Source: Diphasiastrum complanatum
Taxonomy: Eukaryota > Streptophyta > Lycopodiopsida > Lycopodiales > Lycopodiaceae
Direction: 5' to 3'
DNA: 64,000 nucleotides
Assembly: GCA_029204225.1 (NCBI GenBank)
Contig: CM055106.1
Coordinates: 46,806,633-46,870,632 of the forward strand
Shown here: positions 43,152 through 54,119 of the stretch, piece after piece
How positions within the stretch are numbered: the first letter of the stretch is position 1
Layout of the letters: each line of letters begins with the position of its first letter
Notes under the pieces: model-generated
What the model was told of the DNA's origin: nothing
Database searches by the model: none
The model's input: the letters and a program-made list of their open reading frames with translations, nothing else
Translations under genes and position numbers: made by a program

Positions 43152-44351
43152 TGTTGGATTTATCTCCTCTACTCTCCTAAATCCCATTTTAATATGCCTC
43201 CATTCATGCTGCATTTTTACTCATGTTGTCGCACAGTCTGCATATTTACATGTAAAATAAGACAGATGAATAAAACGCAACCGTCTGCATAAATACAAGT
43301 AAATTCTCACAGGCGAAGAAAATACGAAAAAATGCGGCACTGTATTTTTACACACATTTTGTGACAGGTGAAAAAGGCAACACTGCCTTACAAAATGCCA
43401 AAGGTGCCCTAGGAAAAGCGAAAGCACCCTAGAAATCAAATCTTAAGGCATTTCGTCAGAGTGACGCATTTTTCGCAGCTTCACCAATGTTCATTTCAGC
43501 AAAGGCTGACGTCACGACCTTTTTCACGCTCACCCCATGCAACCATTGCGACAACAGCCACCCACGATCTCTTACAGAAAGCACATCCACTTTGTACTTT
43601 CTTCATTTGCACATCTGTAAATTGTTTATATATTGAATACCATTTGCGTATTCATATAATAAGAGATAAGAGATCAAGAACAAGTGTGTGTGTAAGATAT
43701 AGCATCAGAAGCTTATCAGAGATAGACGAAGTAGATGCCTTGCGCATTGATTCTTTATTGTCAGTAATAGGTTCATTCCTTTTACAAATTGAATTAGCTT
43801 TGTAGAGCACGCGGTTTCGTCTGCTATGTCTTGTGCTCTACTGCATTATTGACATGTATATTTTGCTATACTTAATCTGATAATAGCTCTTTTGTTCTGC
43901 GTTCAGATTTATGTCAATATCGTTATGCTTTTCTTCATTCTGTCTGACTTTCTTGTTGCTCAATCTGGTAATTTGTTCTTAGCGAGTTATTATTAGTCTA
44001 GTTGTTGACGACTAATATTTAGTCTTGCCTTTCGTAAATCATTCGCGACTGATTATCAGTCGAGCTGAGTTAGCTATTCTCGAATCATTCACGACTAATA
44101 ATTCTTATGATGTTTTGTTAATGTTTGGCTACGTAATCAGAACGACCATGATTTCTATCACTAACGTTTTGTTCGTTTCTGATAGGCGTAGTCATGCTTA
44201 GGGAAAGAGTAATATAGCTCATTCCGCTGCGTACAAACACTTGTCGTTCGAGTTCATGTCTTGTGCGAGTTTCGAGTTCGCTTCTTTTCGTATTCATTTT
44301 CTTTTAGAGCTATTTTCGTTTCTCACACACGACACACCCTCTTTCTCCAAC
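43152..44351 (+). repeat. Copia J 5' LTR
   Basis: It starts TGTTGGA and ends TCCAACA, a perfect 7-bp terminal inverted repeat, 1200 bp long, with a primer site one base beyond. It contains GACGCATTTTTCGC and GGTGCCCTAGG-type words related to the minisatellite of copia H. It is related to the LTR of copia K at 55900 (both have a GATAGGYGTAGTCATGC segment near the end). Confidence 0.85.
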
Positions 44352-44352
44352 A

Positions 44353-44366
44353 TGGTATCAGAGCTA
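44353..44366 (+). other. Copia J primer binding site
   Basis: TGGTATCAGAGCTA, tRNA-iMet type, directly after the LTR. Confidence 0.8.
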
Positions 44367-44501
44367 TTTTTGTAGCCTGATTCCACAGTACAAGACTCTA
44401 CTAGCCGATAGAGTAATTGTCTTCTTGTTCTGTAACTCAGTGCCAAATTTTCATACTTAAGTCACTGATAGTTTTTCCTATCACTTAGACTAATCTTCCA
44501 C

Positions 44502-45170
44502 ATGGTTTCCAAAGGGAAAGACAGTCCCATCATGGACAAGCTTGATGGAGCCAATTACCATATGTGGAAATTTAAGATGAAAACTATACTAATGGCTAAA
44601 GCGAGAGTCATTACTATGTTGTTGCAGGAAGACACGCGGAGGAACGAAGCCTCAAGTTTCTCAGCTAATTCTCACGCTTTATACACCAACAAGAGCACGA
44701 CTAAGCAAAAGAAGAAGAAAGACCTGAAGCAATCAAAGCCAGACCAAAAACCAGCACAGCACAAAGAATAGACAAATTCGCAGACGAAGAAGAAGCTGTT
44801 CTGCAGATACTGCAAGCGAAACAACCAGGAAATTGAAGACTGTCGGATATTACAAGTGGTGAACAACAGCAAGGGGCAGTCGAATCAAGTGGCAAATGTA
44901 GCTGCAGAAGCTCCACAACCTATTCAAGAAGCGGATCATAATGGCTTCATGACCAGCCATCATCATCCAGCGACAGCTCTTGGTTGCTGGATTTCGAAGC
45001 CACTCAGCACATGACCAATCTCATTGGCTATTTTGAGTCCTATACACCTTACAGTACCCAGAAATATGTGCACCTTGACAATAGCACACAAGCTACTAAA
45101 GGTGAATGTATTGTAAGATTAAGCTTTGCAAATGATCAGTCTAAGCTACTCTCTAAAGTCCTATCACGGA
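44502..45170 (+). pseudogene. Copia J gag and protease, internally deleted and truncated
   Basis: Gag starts MVSKGKDSPIMDKLDGANYH and WKFKMKTILMAKA, then jumps to RVITMLLQEDTRR, losing about 150 residues relative to the gag at 46988-46191. CRYCKRNNQEIEDC is the knuckle with its His replaced by Gln. After a stop and a shift, LDFEATQHMTN is the protease site, where the DSGA motif reads DFEA. The frame ends near 45165, where copia H integrase appears on the other strand. No 3' LTR exists. Confidence 0.8.
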
Positions 45171-45204
45171 CAGGCAAGATCCTAGCACGCAAAAAGAAAT
45201 ATCC

Positions 45205-45570
45205 CATTGGTCTTGCAGAACTCCTTGAATTCTATGGAAATGTACTCTCCCCCTCCATCTGTGCATAGAGCCTTGATTTTCCTCTGGGTCTGGTTCTCTG
45301 CAGATGCCTTGAACTGCATGAAGGACTTGAATGCTTCGAATTTGTTCTTCATAAAGTAGGTAGCAGTCCTTCGAGAGAAGTCGTCGATGAAGGTTAGGAA
45401 ATAGAGAGCTCCCCCTTTGGAAGCAGTCTACATCAGGCCACAAATGTCGCTATGTACAAGGTCAAGCAAGCCCTTGGATGTATGAACTGAGTCTGAGCTG
45501 AAGGGACTCCTTGCATGCTTGTTGATAATACAACTTTCGCATGGAGAAGTTGGCTTGCTGACTGAAGGTA
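45205..45570 (-). pseudogene. Copia H integrase core
   Basis: The minus strand reads CESCIINKHARSPF, LLDLVHSDICGLM, then FLTFIDDFSRRTATYFM and KIKALCTDGGGEYISIEFK. These are the zinc-binding tail and the first two catalytic acidic boxes of copia integrase. One stop follows GLM. The third catalytic Glu region is missing because the sequence breaks near 45205. Confidence 0.8.
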
Positions 45571-45579
45571 GGTCTTGTA

Positions 45580-46257
45580 CTAGATTTTGAGCTGACATTT
45601 GCTGAATATTGTTGTAGTTTTTAGATGTCCAAGTCTAAAATGCCACAACATATCAGATGATTCAAAAGTGGCTGTGTGAAGAGCTTGACTGTTAGAAGAA
45701 TAACAATGATCGAGTTTGTAAAGATAGCCGCTTCTTCTTCCGTAGGCTAGAACCTTCCGGAATTTGTCAAGGATTGTGCAGCCTTCTATATCGAATTCGA
45801 CCCTCCGACCTGAATCGGTGATTCCTTTAATTGAGAGAAGATTCTTGGTTATATTTGGAATGTGGAGAACGTTGGACAGCAACTTGACTTCACCCCTTTT
45901 GAATTCAACCCTGACTATTCCTTCACCTTTGATTGAATGCGATGAGTTGTCTCCAAGTTGCACAACTCGAGAGTGGCTGAAAGACTTGTAGTCTTTGAAC
46001 CAGTCACGATGGTGAGTCATGTGTTGATTTGCTCCAGAGTCTAGATACCAGGAATTAATATCCCATTGTTCTCTGACTTTGGTCATGAAAGCTGCTTCAT
46101 CCTCTTCTTCTTCTTGTTGCTGATTTGAGTGACTGGCCGTAGCACTATGTGCTTGTTGTTGGAACTGCTTTTTCTTTTCGTTGTTGTACTTCAAAGTTTG
46201 GCAGTCCTTGATTTCGTGGCCAGTCCTCTTATAGTATCTGTAGAATAGTTTCTGCAC
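45580..46257 (-). pseudogene. Copia H protease and pre-integrase
   Basis: A 225-codon frame: YRYYKRTGHEIKDC (knuckle with Tyr replacing two Cys), WYLDSGANQHMT (protease active site, intact DSGA), KLLSNVLHIPNITKNLLSI, and LWHFRLGHLKTT (pre-integrase). It overlaps the gag frame by about 65 bp in another phase, so a frameshift separates gag and pol. Confidence 0.8.
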
Positions 46258-46988
46258 AAGTTGGAATGATGGCTTGAATTCGATCCTGAACCGAAATTTG
46301 GTCCAGATTGGATGTTGTTCTTTTTGTCAGTAGAGCCTAACTTTGTAGATCTCTTGGATCTAAACTTCTGATTTTTTGAATACAAAGCTTGAGGATCCGA
46401 TCCTGAGTCTGAGGAAGATGCTGATCTTCTGATCTCCTCTTGTAGGAGCAGCAAGATTACTCTTGATAGAGTGACATGCACCTGGGTAGAAATTGCCATT
46501 ACCCAATTTTTGTAGGCTTCAGATAGACTCGATAATAGAGTCATGAGTGCATCGGAATCTTCTATGACTGAGCCTATTGCAGTCATCTGCTCCATAAGAT
46601 TTTTGAAAGTGTTGAGATGGCTCGAAACACTATCTGCTTTAGACATTCTGAGGTTGAAGAATTTCTTCCTCAGATGGAGCTTGGATGTAACGTCTCTAAT
46701 GTCGTAGAGAGTTGCTAGGATGTCCCATGCATCCTTAGTTGTTTGAGTAGCACATGTGTGGCTGATTTGAGTGTCCCTGATGTTGAGGGTGATCATGGCA
46801 AATGCTTTACCATCTCTCAGTCTCCACTTGGTGATGACGGTTGCATCACCATCTGGTTTGAGTTTTGTGCCATCAACGATGTCCCACAGTCCTTTGGCTA
46901 GAAGTATAACCTTCATCTTGAATTTCCAAAGATGGTAGTTATCTCCATCGAGTTTGTCAATGAGAGATGAACTGGATGATGGATCCAT
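46191..46988 (-). pseudogene. Copia H gag
   Basis: A 265-codon frame beginning MDPSSSSSLIDKLDGDNYHL, then WKFKMKVILLAKGLWDIVDG, KDAWDILATLYDI and LHLRKKFFNLRMSKADSVSS, the UBN2-type copia Gag core. It is complete apart from the knuckle, which lies in the shifted pol frame. It is the best-preserved gag in the cluster and might still be translated. Confidence 0.85.
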
Positions 46989-47119
46989 TCTGGTTGAACG
47001 AGATCGTTGGTAGAAACAACGACTGTCGGAATACTGTTGGCTGCGCGTTTGCTAGAAAGACGTCCTGATAGAAACAAGACTGATAATTCGCAGTAAAAAT
47101 GCAGATTACTGACATGCCT

Positions 47120-47131
47120 GCTCTGATACCA
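47120..47131 (-). other. Copia H primer binding site
   Basis: On the minus strand TGGTATCAGAGC, one base from the LTR end at 47133. Confidence 0.8.
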
Positions 47132-47132
47132 T

Positions 47133-47983
47133 GTCATAAAATGGTGGTCGTGAGCGCAGTGGAGGCTCGGTTGCTCAGAGCGTAGGCATGTAGGAACTGA
47201 AACATAACAATTAGCAACAGAAGTATTCAAGTAGAAGAATTCATACAGTATGCGCAAATGAACTACGCAGTAGTGAGACAAAAATTGCACTCTGATAAAA
47301 TATCAATAGTGAGTACAATGGCTTGAAGTAGTAACTTCAGCTTGCTGAGCGTGATAATGTTGGCTACAAATAACTGTGATTGGAAAAATAAATTCTGAAA
47401 ATTAACACTTACATAGCTTGTTTCAGCTAATATAGAGATTTACAAGAGAGGAAATATCTTACAAGCCTTTAAGGCTATTTATGCCAGTCTTTGCATATGT
47501 ACAAAAGTTGGTAACCATCAACCGCCTTTGGGATATTTGTTTGTCCAATTGTTTTAGAGTTACTCATCCATTGGCGAAGTTGGTCAGCAAAAAGCGAAAA
47601 AGGCGAAGGTGCCTTAAAATGATTTATAAGGAATTGTGTCGCATTTTTTGCTAAGGAGGAAAAAGGCGAAAAAGGTGAAGGTGCCTTAAAATGATTTCTA
47701 AGTTATTCTGGGCACTTGGCCAGTGTGTCGCATTTTTCGCTAAGGAGAAAGACGAAGGTGCCTTAAAATGATTTCTAAGTTATTCTGGCCAATTGGTCAG
47801 TGTGTCACATTTTTCGCTAAGAAGCGAAAAAGGCGAAGGTGCCTTAAAATGATTTCTAAGTCATAGAAAATCTCAAAGGGAAAAATGTGAAGGCCTAAAA
47901 AATATGTTGTCGGCCTTCGGTTTTTTAGGATGCTCATTACTTGAACGATTTGTTTAAGGCTGAGCATATAAAGAAATCTAAAA
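47133..47983 (-). repeat. Copia H 5' LTR, 3 minisatellite units
   Basis: It matches copy A but is about 175 bp shorter, because only three minisatellite units are present (anchors near 47641, 47730 and 47810). On the minus strand it ends ..ATTTTATGACA beside the primer site. The outer end at 47983 abuts AGATA. Confidence 0.75.
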
Positions 47984-48014
47984 AGATAGACATTGGGGAT
48001 GAACTCCAACTTGT

Positions 48015-48473
48015 TCAAACTTGTCTAAACAGTTTGAGAGAAGCATTTCCCCCCAAAAAAGAATTGGTTAGTGTCATGAACTTTAGCATGGAACATGCAC
48101 TCTCAACAATAGTTTTATTTTTCCTTTCCACTACACCATTGTGTTGTGGTGTATAAGATTGGGTGAACTGTCTTTTTCTTCCATGTTTATCACAAAAAAC
48201 ATTGAACTCGTTTGAATCATAGTCACCACTGCTATTTGATCGTAAGATCTTTACTTTTCTTCCCGTTTGAGTCTCCACCAATGCTTTGAAAGATTTGAAT
48301 CCATCAAAAGCTTCTAACTTCTTTCGTAGAAAGTAGATACAGAACATTCTAGTATGATCATCAATGAATGTCATGAAATAATGTGATTCTCTATTAGACA
48401 TCATCTTCATGGGATCACAAAAATCAGAATGGATGAGATCTAGCTTACCCTTTGTTGACAAGGAAACGGACAA
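48015..48473 (-). pseudogene. Copia I integrase fragment
   Basis: The minus strand carries KLDLIHSDFCDPM, FMTFIDDHTRMFCIYFL, ETQTGRKVKILRSNSSGDY and SYTPQHNGVVERKNKTIVE, a nearly complete copia integrase core with all three acidic boxes (HSD, FIDD, VVER). In the third conserved block the DNGGEY motif reads NSSGDY. It is a different family from copia H; the H insertion lies just downstream. No gag or RT accompanies it. Confidence 0.85.
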
Positions 48474-49530
48474 GGACTAAGAACACAAGAAAACAAAAGT
48501 ATAGGGTGAACATGGGAAGAAATGCAACTAACACTAACTCAAATAAAGGGAGTGATTGCCTCCTCATTGGTGATGTTAGCCAAATCCAACTTCTCCTCCT
48601 GTGACACATTGCACCTTAGAAAGAGTGTGACCTATGGCGACAATGAGAGTGCCAAGATGCTTGGAGTTGGAGACATCTCATTCTAATAAGTAGAAAGTGG
48701 ACATTGAATCATACATGTTGCAGTGTAGGTTCCACCCTATTTGCAAAGAATCCATTGTTGGTTAGTAATTGATGAAGGATAACAAGTGAGGTTCCTAGAA
48801 GGGAATGCAAAATATCAAAGAGAAGAGCATTTCTATAAGTGAAAACGCAAATTAGAGGACTCTCAACTAAAAGGGATAGTGGCAAGACAATATGAACCAT
48901 GTGCATTATCTTGAATCCAAGGATACATTGTGAACTCTAAATCACTAGATCAGATATGGAAGAAGGGCATGGTGGAGGAATAGCCTTCAATGTTGGTTGA
49001 GCCATAAAGAAATTACATGTCATCACTTTCTACTTATATGACATAGAAAGTGTAAAAGTATGATTTTTGACTACACAAAGTAAAATAAACTACAAGAGCT
49101 GAAAAAATAAATGAATTGGAAGGGAAATACAATTGCTCTGCCTAAAGATAGCACATATTTTGTTTTTCTTTGAAGCCCTTGCCTTCTATGGTCTAGGTGT
49201 TATTGCATTTTTATTTCAGTTTAGTGGTTTTGTGCATGCTTAACCGTGAATTGGTGTGCCCCTTTTTTGTTTCCCTTTGGTCACTTCTCTATGTACAATA
49301 TCTATGTAGAAAATAGTAACCAATGAGTTTGCCAAAAACATAACATGGTAAGTCATGCAATGCACATAACCTATCACCCTCAAATTCAGCAAAAGTACAA
49401 TCAAGTCCTAAAAAAATTGTCAATTTTTTTACAAGAAAATAGAAGCAAATTTGCTCACAACCGAGAGGCTTTAATGTTAACCAATGAGTTAATCTATGAT
49501 GCAGCTTGAATGCCAAGCCACAATGTGTGT
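48474..49530. other. Unassigned sequence downstream of the MAKR-like gene
   Basis: No gene recognised. The right half is probably the 3' flank of the minus-strand gene ending at 49531. Confidence 0.4.
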
Positions 49531-50859
49531 TTAATTTCTTAATGGTCCATGAAACCTTGAATGATCTCTGTTTCTGGAGATTAGCTCTTGAGAGTTTGCA
49601 AGCTTGCCTTTGGAATTGGCTCTTCTCAAAGAGGGGCTTAGAAATGCAGGAACATTCAAAACTGGAGTTACCCTGGCACAATGTGAAGATCCAATCATCT
49701 TCTCTGAATAAGGTTTCCGGTCATATCCACTCATTTTTCCCTGATGAGATTTTGAGTGATCCCTTTGCTTGGATGCCTTGCTTTGATTTTGCAGCATCTC
49801 TAAGCTCCTTGGATTAGTTTTGCTCCTCTCCAATTGGGTAGCTGCCAGTCTTTTGGCTGATGAGGTGCAGTCTTTCATGCTCCTAGATCCTCTCTCTTTC
49901 CTAAAAGTTGTGTCAGGGCTACTCATCACTGTGCAAGGAACTGAAGTTGATTTTGCAGTAGCATGCACTGACTTCAAATGGGTCGACTCTGGATTATGCT
50001 CTGTAGTTTTACACTGCCCGCGGATTGTCTCCTCATCTCTGAAATTCACATTTCGGTGATAATCATAGATAGCTTCTTCCGCCAGTGTTATCTCATCTTG
50101 ATCCTTGGATGGAAAGTAACAACAAATTGAATGGGATGGCATCACTGGAAGGAAAGCGATTGCTTGAGAGGATTTTGCTTTGACTGTATCAGTAGGAGCA
50201 GCCATCAGCGAAAAATCTCCCAAAAAACTTGGGATGTTGGTAGCCTGACCGCCAGGCCTGCCTCTCCTAAAGAGCTTCCAAAATTTGCAAGAATCTGCAG
50301 ATTTGCTGAAACTCCCTTGAATTCCCAAGGTTTCGTCCTTTTTTGGATTAAAAAGGTTTCTCAATTTACTCCAAGAGCTTGAACGTTTTGGTGACCGAGG
50401 AGATAAGCGAGAAAAGGAAGAGGAGCAGGGAGTCGAAGAAGTTGTTGAAGAGGACAAAACAGAAGCTTGATCTGATAATTCTGCGTCTAGATAGGCTGCT
50501 ATGGTGGGACATCTTGCCTCTTGATTCTCAGTACTTGACGGCAGATCAGCCGACATCAGAATGTGCGAAGGAATTGGTAGTGGAAGAAGCTTTCCATCGA
50601 TAAAAAACTCGTCAGCTGTAAGCATGAACTTTTCTGACAGGGAATCGTCACTGGAAGCAGACATACTAAATTCAAAATCTGCCGAATTCCTGATGTATTC
50701 TTCGCGTTTTGCCGGTGTCTCTATATCGAGGGGTGTGAAACTACTGGAAAACGAAATTCGAGGAGAAAGCCATTCCAAAATCGAGTCCGTGATGGCAGCG
50801 TCACAATCCAAAGATTCTTCAAAGACATTCTCACTTTCCACAAAAGTGTCAAATGTCAT
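49531..50859 (-). CDS. Plant-specific serine-rich protein, MAKR/BKI1-like
   Basis: An intact, intronless 442-residue frame, mostly low-complexity Ser/Lys/Arg sequence. Motifs in order: PRISFSSSF (33-41), DFEFSMS (61-67), TADEFFIDGKLLPLPIP (81-97), then a basic aromatic patch SSWSKLRNLFNPKK (161-174) and KFWKLFRRG (192-200), and a conserved-looking RVTPVLNVPAF near residue 400. The DFEFS plus ADELFxxGKLLP pair is typical of plant membrane-associated kinase regulators (MAKR/BKI1) and of a related uncharacterised plant family. In those, the basic patch binds the plasma membrane and the C-terminus contacts a receptor kinase; whether that holds here is inference. No transmembrane segment or catalytic domain. 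DUF1645-type proteins are an alternative. Confidence 0.6.
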   Translation of the reverse strand: MTFDTFVESENVFEESLDCDAAITDSILEWLSPRISFSSSFTPLDIETPAKREEYIRNSADFEFSMSASSDDSLSEKFMLTADEFFIDGKLLPLPIPSHILMSADLPSSTENQEARCPTIAAYLDAELSDQASVLSSSTTSSTPCSSSFSRLSPRSPKRSSSWSKLRNLFNPKKDETLGIQGSFSKSADSCKFWKLFRRGRPGGQATNIPSFLGDFSLMAAPTDTVKAKSSQAIAFLPVMPSHSICCYFPSKDQDEITLAEEAIYDYHRNVNFRDEETIRGQCKTTEHNPESTHLKSVHATAKSTSVPCTVMSSPDTTFRKERGSRSMKDCTSSAKRLAATQLERSKTNPRSLEMLQNQSKASKQRDHSKSHQGKMSGYDRKPYSEKMIGSSHCARVTPVLNVPAFLSPSLRRANSKGKLANSQELISRNRDHSRFHGPLRN

Positions 50860-51540
50860 TTTGTGGTTAGCAATCGGAAGAATAGTTGGAAATGTGGAAA
50901 GAATTTAGGAACGTTAGCTGATTTGCAACAACAAGGGGCAACTATTGCAACTATTGCAAGGGGCAACTATTGCAAGGTTGAACTTGTAAAAAGAAAAATC
51001 TAAGGCAAGTTGCTTCAGACACTCTCCCCCAGCACTAATCAAACATTCAGGAAGAAAAAAATTACAATGTGGATGTGACAAACGAGTACCATAAGTTCTT
51101 GATCTTGTGAGTAAGAACAAACTCGAGCTAAATGCAAATTGCTTTCGCATCTACATCTGGAGTAAAGTGGGCTGTAGACAACGTTATCCAGTTTTCAATC
51201 AATAGCGAGGATCAGACTCTGTAACTAAAATGCAGGCGCAGACATTCTACCAAGTTGCGGACACTTTCAGTTCATATATACTTCGGATCAACCTTGCTTA
51301 CATTCAACCTTGTTCAATGCCTTAAATCCATTGAAAAGGAGCTGCAAGCTCGGCCTAAGACGAACCAAAGATGATTGTGAACAAGGCAAAGGCAATCTGG
51401 CAGGTCAAGGAGACCAGACTTTCAATTATGTGTTGACCGATTTTGATAGCTGAGGACTTTGATTGCATCTGGGTTCTAGAATCAGAAGCAAACCAGATCG
51501 CTACATCGCAATACCAGACTCTTGATCTGGACAACGAACC
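50860..51540. other. Upstream region of the MAKR-like gene
   Basis: Probable promoter and 5' UTR of the minus-strand gene. It contains a small local repeat, ACTATTGCAA and GGGGCAACTATTGCAA, at 50934-50975. No TATA box could be assigned with confidence. Confidence 0.35.
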
Positions 51541-51840
51541 GCTTATTTTTTCAATTTTATCCACCAATCCGTCCGTCCAGCTCCGAAACTATCTGGATTC
51601 TCGAAGGATGGCGCCGCCGCGTGTGAGCGGAGACAGGACACATGTGACGCTCTTGCCTAATGGGTTCCCGGGAGCTTCCAAACTTCCCTTTCTGCACACG
51701 GAAGCCTCGAGCGAGAGAGACACGGAAGCTAGCGAGCAAGCGCAAGAGCGAGCGAGCGAGCGAGCCCGAGCTATAGAGAGAGAGAGATATTCTAGAACGT
51801 AAGACTACGAAGAAGAAGAAGAAGAAGAGGAAGAAATAGG
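51541..51840. promoter_or_regulatory. CpG-rich, purine-repeat island
   Basis: The stretch holds GGCGCCGCCGCGTGTGAGCGG, then reiterated AGCGAGC/GAGCGAGC units, AGAGAGAGAG and (GAA)n. Base composition is far more GC- and CpG-rich than the surroundings, as expected of a promoter or 5' UTR. A plus-strand frame (51443-51802) crosses it but has only repetitive Glu-Arg-Ala residues. It could be the distal promoter of the MAKR-like gene or the start of an untraced plus-strand transcript. Confidence 0.3.
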
Positions 51841-53189
51841 GAGCAAGACCGCGTCTTGTTGGGGTCCTTTGGAAGAATATATGTCTCCATTTTGAATACT
51901 TTTACGCTCTTCTAAAGACTACTACTAGTACATGCATTCTTAGTTTATTAATAAATCACAAAATAAGGTGATGGAGCATCTTTGTCTCTAGAACACATTT
52001 TTCAACTCAAGCTCATATAGAACATACACCACAACTTCGAGAGAATCAGCATGGTAGCTTACGGCTATCGACAGTAAAGATATACTATTATATGAATGGA
52101 TACCATTACGTTGGGCTGTTAGGATTTTCCAAATCAACCTTATACTACAATACAATACTTGCATGAAAGAAGTTAAAAATGTTGCTTACAATCTTAACCC
52201 TGGGACTTTATGGGGTTTTGATGGTTTCATGTAAGGGTGCAAAACCCTAGAATGGACTTAAGGTGTTGCGTAAGGATTACTCGAACAAATTCAATTTGTG
52301 TATTTGCTTACACATGGGCTCTCAACCATAAGGCCCTTTATGTTGATTAATTAGCTTAATTACTCTTTGCCAAATGGGCATTATCATTCTATGTGCTTTC
52401 ATCTATTTGTACATTGATGGGTTTTCTCATCCTTTAATAATCAAAGCAGGAAATTATTTATGTTGGAAAGCTCAATCGCTTTCCAATGTAATATGTGAAA
52501 TCGGCGAACGATGCACAAAACAAGGACATTACTTAGCATAATGCCTTAACAAAACAACATAAAGAAAAATGGCATGTTCATTACAAGACTAGAATGAAAC
52601 CTAAGTTTGAGATTCATAACTAAAGCTAGGAAAAGTTTTAAGAGTCAAACTTTGAAAATGATTGGTCAATTATAATATCAACAATCGGTTTCTATTAAGC
52701 GAGCGAGCGATGATGGTGTACCTATGCCACACGGGAGTTGGACTTAGAGAGTGGATTTTTCAACTTAGCACTTAGTCTACTCATTCCATTCAACACATGA
52801 ATGCCAATCTTGAGAGATTAACTAGCCTAATCATCCATCACATTATAAATGAATCCAACTCATCCAAACACAAGACTCTAAGCATCACAATACAAGGAAA
52901 CCAACTTCAACAAAGCCAAGCAAGCCTCTATCCTTAAGGTAATCAATGACAAGGCAAATCAATTTCATAAAGTTCTAATCCCTAGTAGGAGGCAATTCAA
53001 CTAGTTAGCATAACAAGAAGTAGAGCACTTGTAGAGGGTACCTTCAATTCATGCTTGTTGTCACTAAAAGGTTTTAATGGGGTCAAATTGTAGAAGCCAA
53101 ATTAAAGTGGTAATTTTCCCAAACAAGTCATCCTAATTACACATGAGGGATACATTATTGTCACATTGGCTAATTTATGGCCACACGTA
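51841..53189. other. Unassigned AT-rich sequence
   Basis: No gene or transposon domain recognised. It ends at the left target duplication of copia K. Confidence 0.4.
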
Positions 53190-53194
53190 GTCTT

Positions 53195-54109
53195 TGTTGG
53201 ATTATTCTCCTTCTTACCAATCGACTAATCGGTTTTAATTTTCATCTGTTGCTTATCCAGTTTTGCGGATTTTCTCGTGGTTTTACAGTTTGCAATTTCT
53301 CAAGTGTTTTTACACAGTTTGCAGAAATACATGGAGTTTTACCACAGTGTCACCTTTCGCATTTTTCGCCTGTCATGATTTGCGAGCAAATATGCAAAGT
53401 CGCATTTTCACTTGACAGAATGTTGTATTTTTTGCCTGTCAAGATTTGCGAGCAAATATGCAGAGTCGCATTTTTCACTTGACAAAATGTCGCATTCTTC
53501 GCTCTCTCCAAAGTGCCTCAAAATGCTAAGGACATGACTCTGGCAAAGTGTAGGGCAACCCTAAATGAGACTTTAAGGCATTGTCTCCTTTTTCACGTTT
53601 TTCGCAAAATCTTGACACTGTCGCTTTTCGCGACAATGTCACCTATGGCTATTTTAGTGCATTTCTGCAAAACTACAGTTTTGGTTCATTTATGCAGACA
53701 AAAGGTTTACGGCCAATTTCACCGCTTATCAGCAATCAATGACAAGAAATCGGATGGATGCCAATGGATCACCAGCCAATTGGCGATCGTAATTGACGAC
53801 CTAATTTCTTAGTATAAATAGTTGTTCATATTCATACAGTTTTCAATAATCATCAGAATTATCAAAAGAAGCATTTGAATATTTAGTCTCTGCGAGCTTG
53901 AACACTCTTGAGCATTCTAGCTCACTTCTTAGAGTTGTTTTAGAGATTGCTATTGTGCCACTACTTATCAGCATTGCACTTAATTCAGACTTATTCTCAG
54001 TTACTCAGAGACAACTTAGAGTGCGCGAATTCTATCCGCTATTGTTTTGCGCTCACTAGCATCTGATTTTATTTTTCTGAATCAATACTATCTTCTTATT
54101 GCGTTCAGT
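53195..54109 (+). repeat. Copia K 5' LTR, 3'-truncated
   Basis: It starts TGTTGGATTATTCTCC and tracks the 3' LTR for 915 bp to ..TATTGCGTTCAGT, then departs. Its U3 has a two-unit 66-bp repeat (ATTTTTCGCCTGTC.. at 53361 and ATTTTTTGCCTGTC.. at 53427). Confidence 0.9.
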
Positions 54110-54119
54110 GCAAACTTCT

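Larger units (their letters stand above)
39437..47983 (-). mobile_element. Composite copia element H, bounded by AGATA target duplication
   Basis: A minus-strand copia element. AGATA flanks it at 39432-39436 and 47984-47988. Reading in its own direction: 5' LTR (47983-47133), tRNA-iMet primer site (47131-47120), gag and protease (46988 to about 45580), integrase up to about 45205, a break filled by plus-strand copia J (43152 to about 45170), linker/RT/RNase H (43151-42471), polypurine tract and LTR (42463-41415), a second linker/RT/RNase H (41445-40471), polypurine tract and final LTR (40463-39437). The LTR-internal-LTR-internal order is what unequal recombination between LTRs produces. RT lacks its catalytic core in both copies. 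It cannot be autonomous. Confidence 0.75.

Noticed and set aside
49506-50908. Plus-strand open frames across the MAKR-like gene
   Set aside because: Antisense shadows with low-complexity composition.
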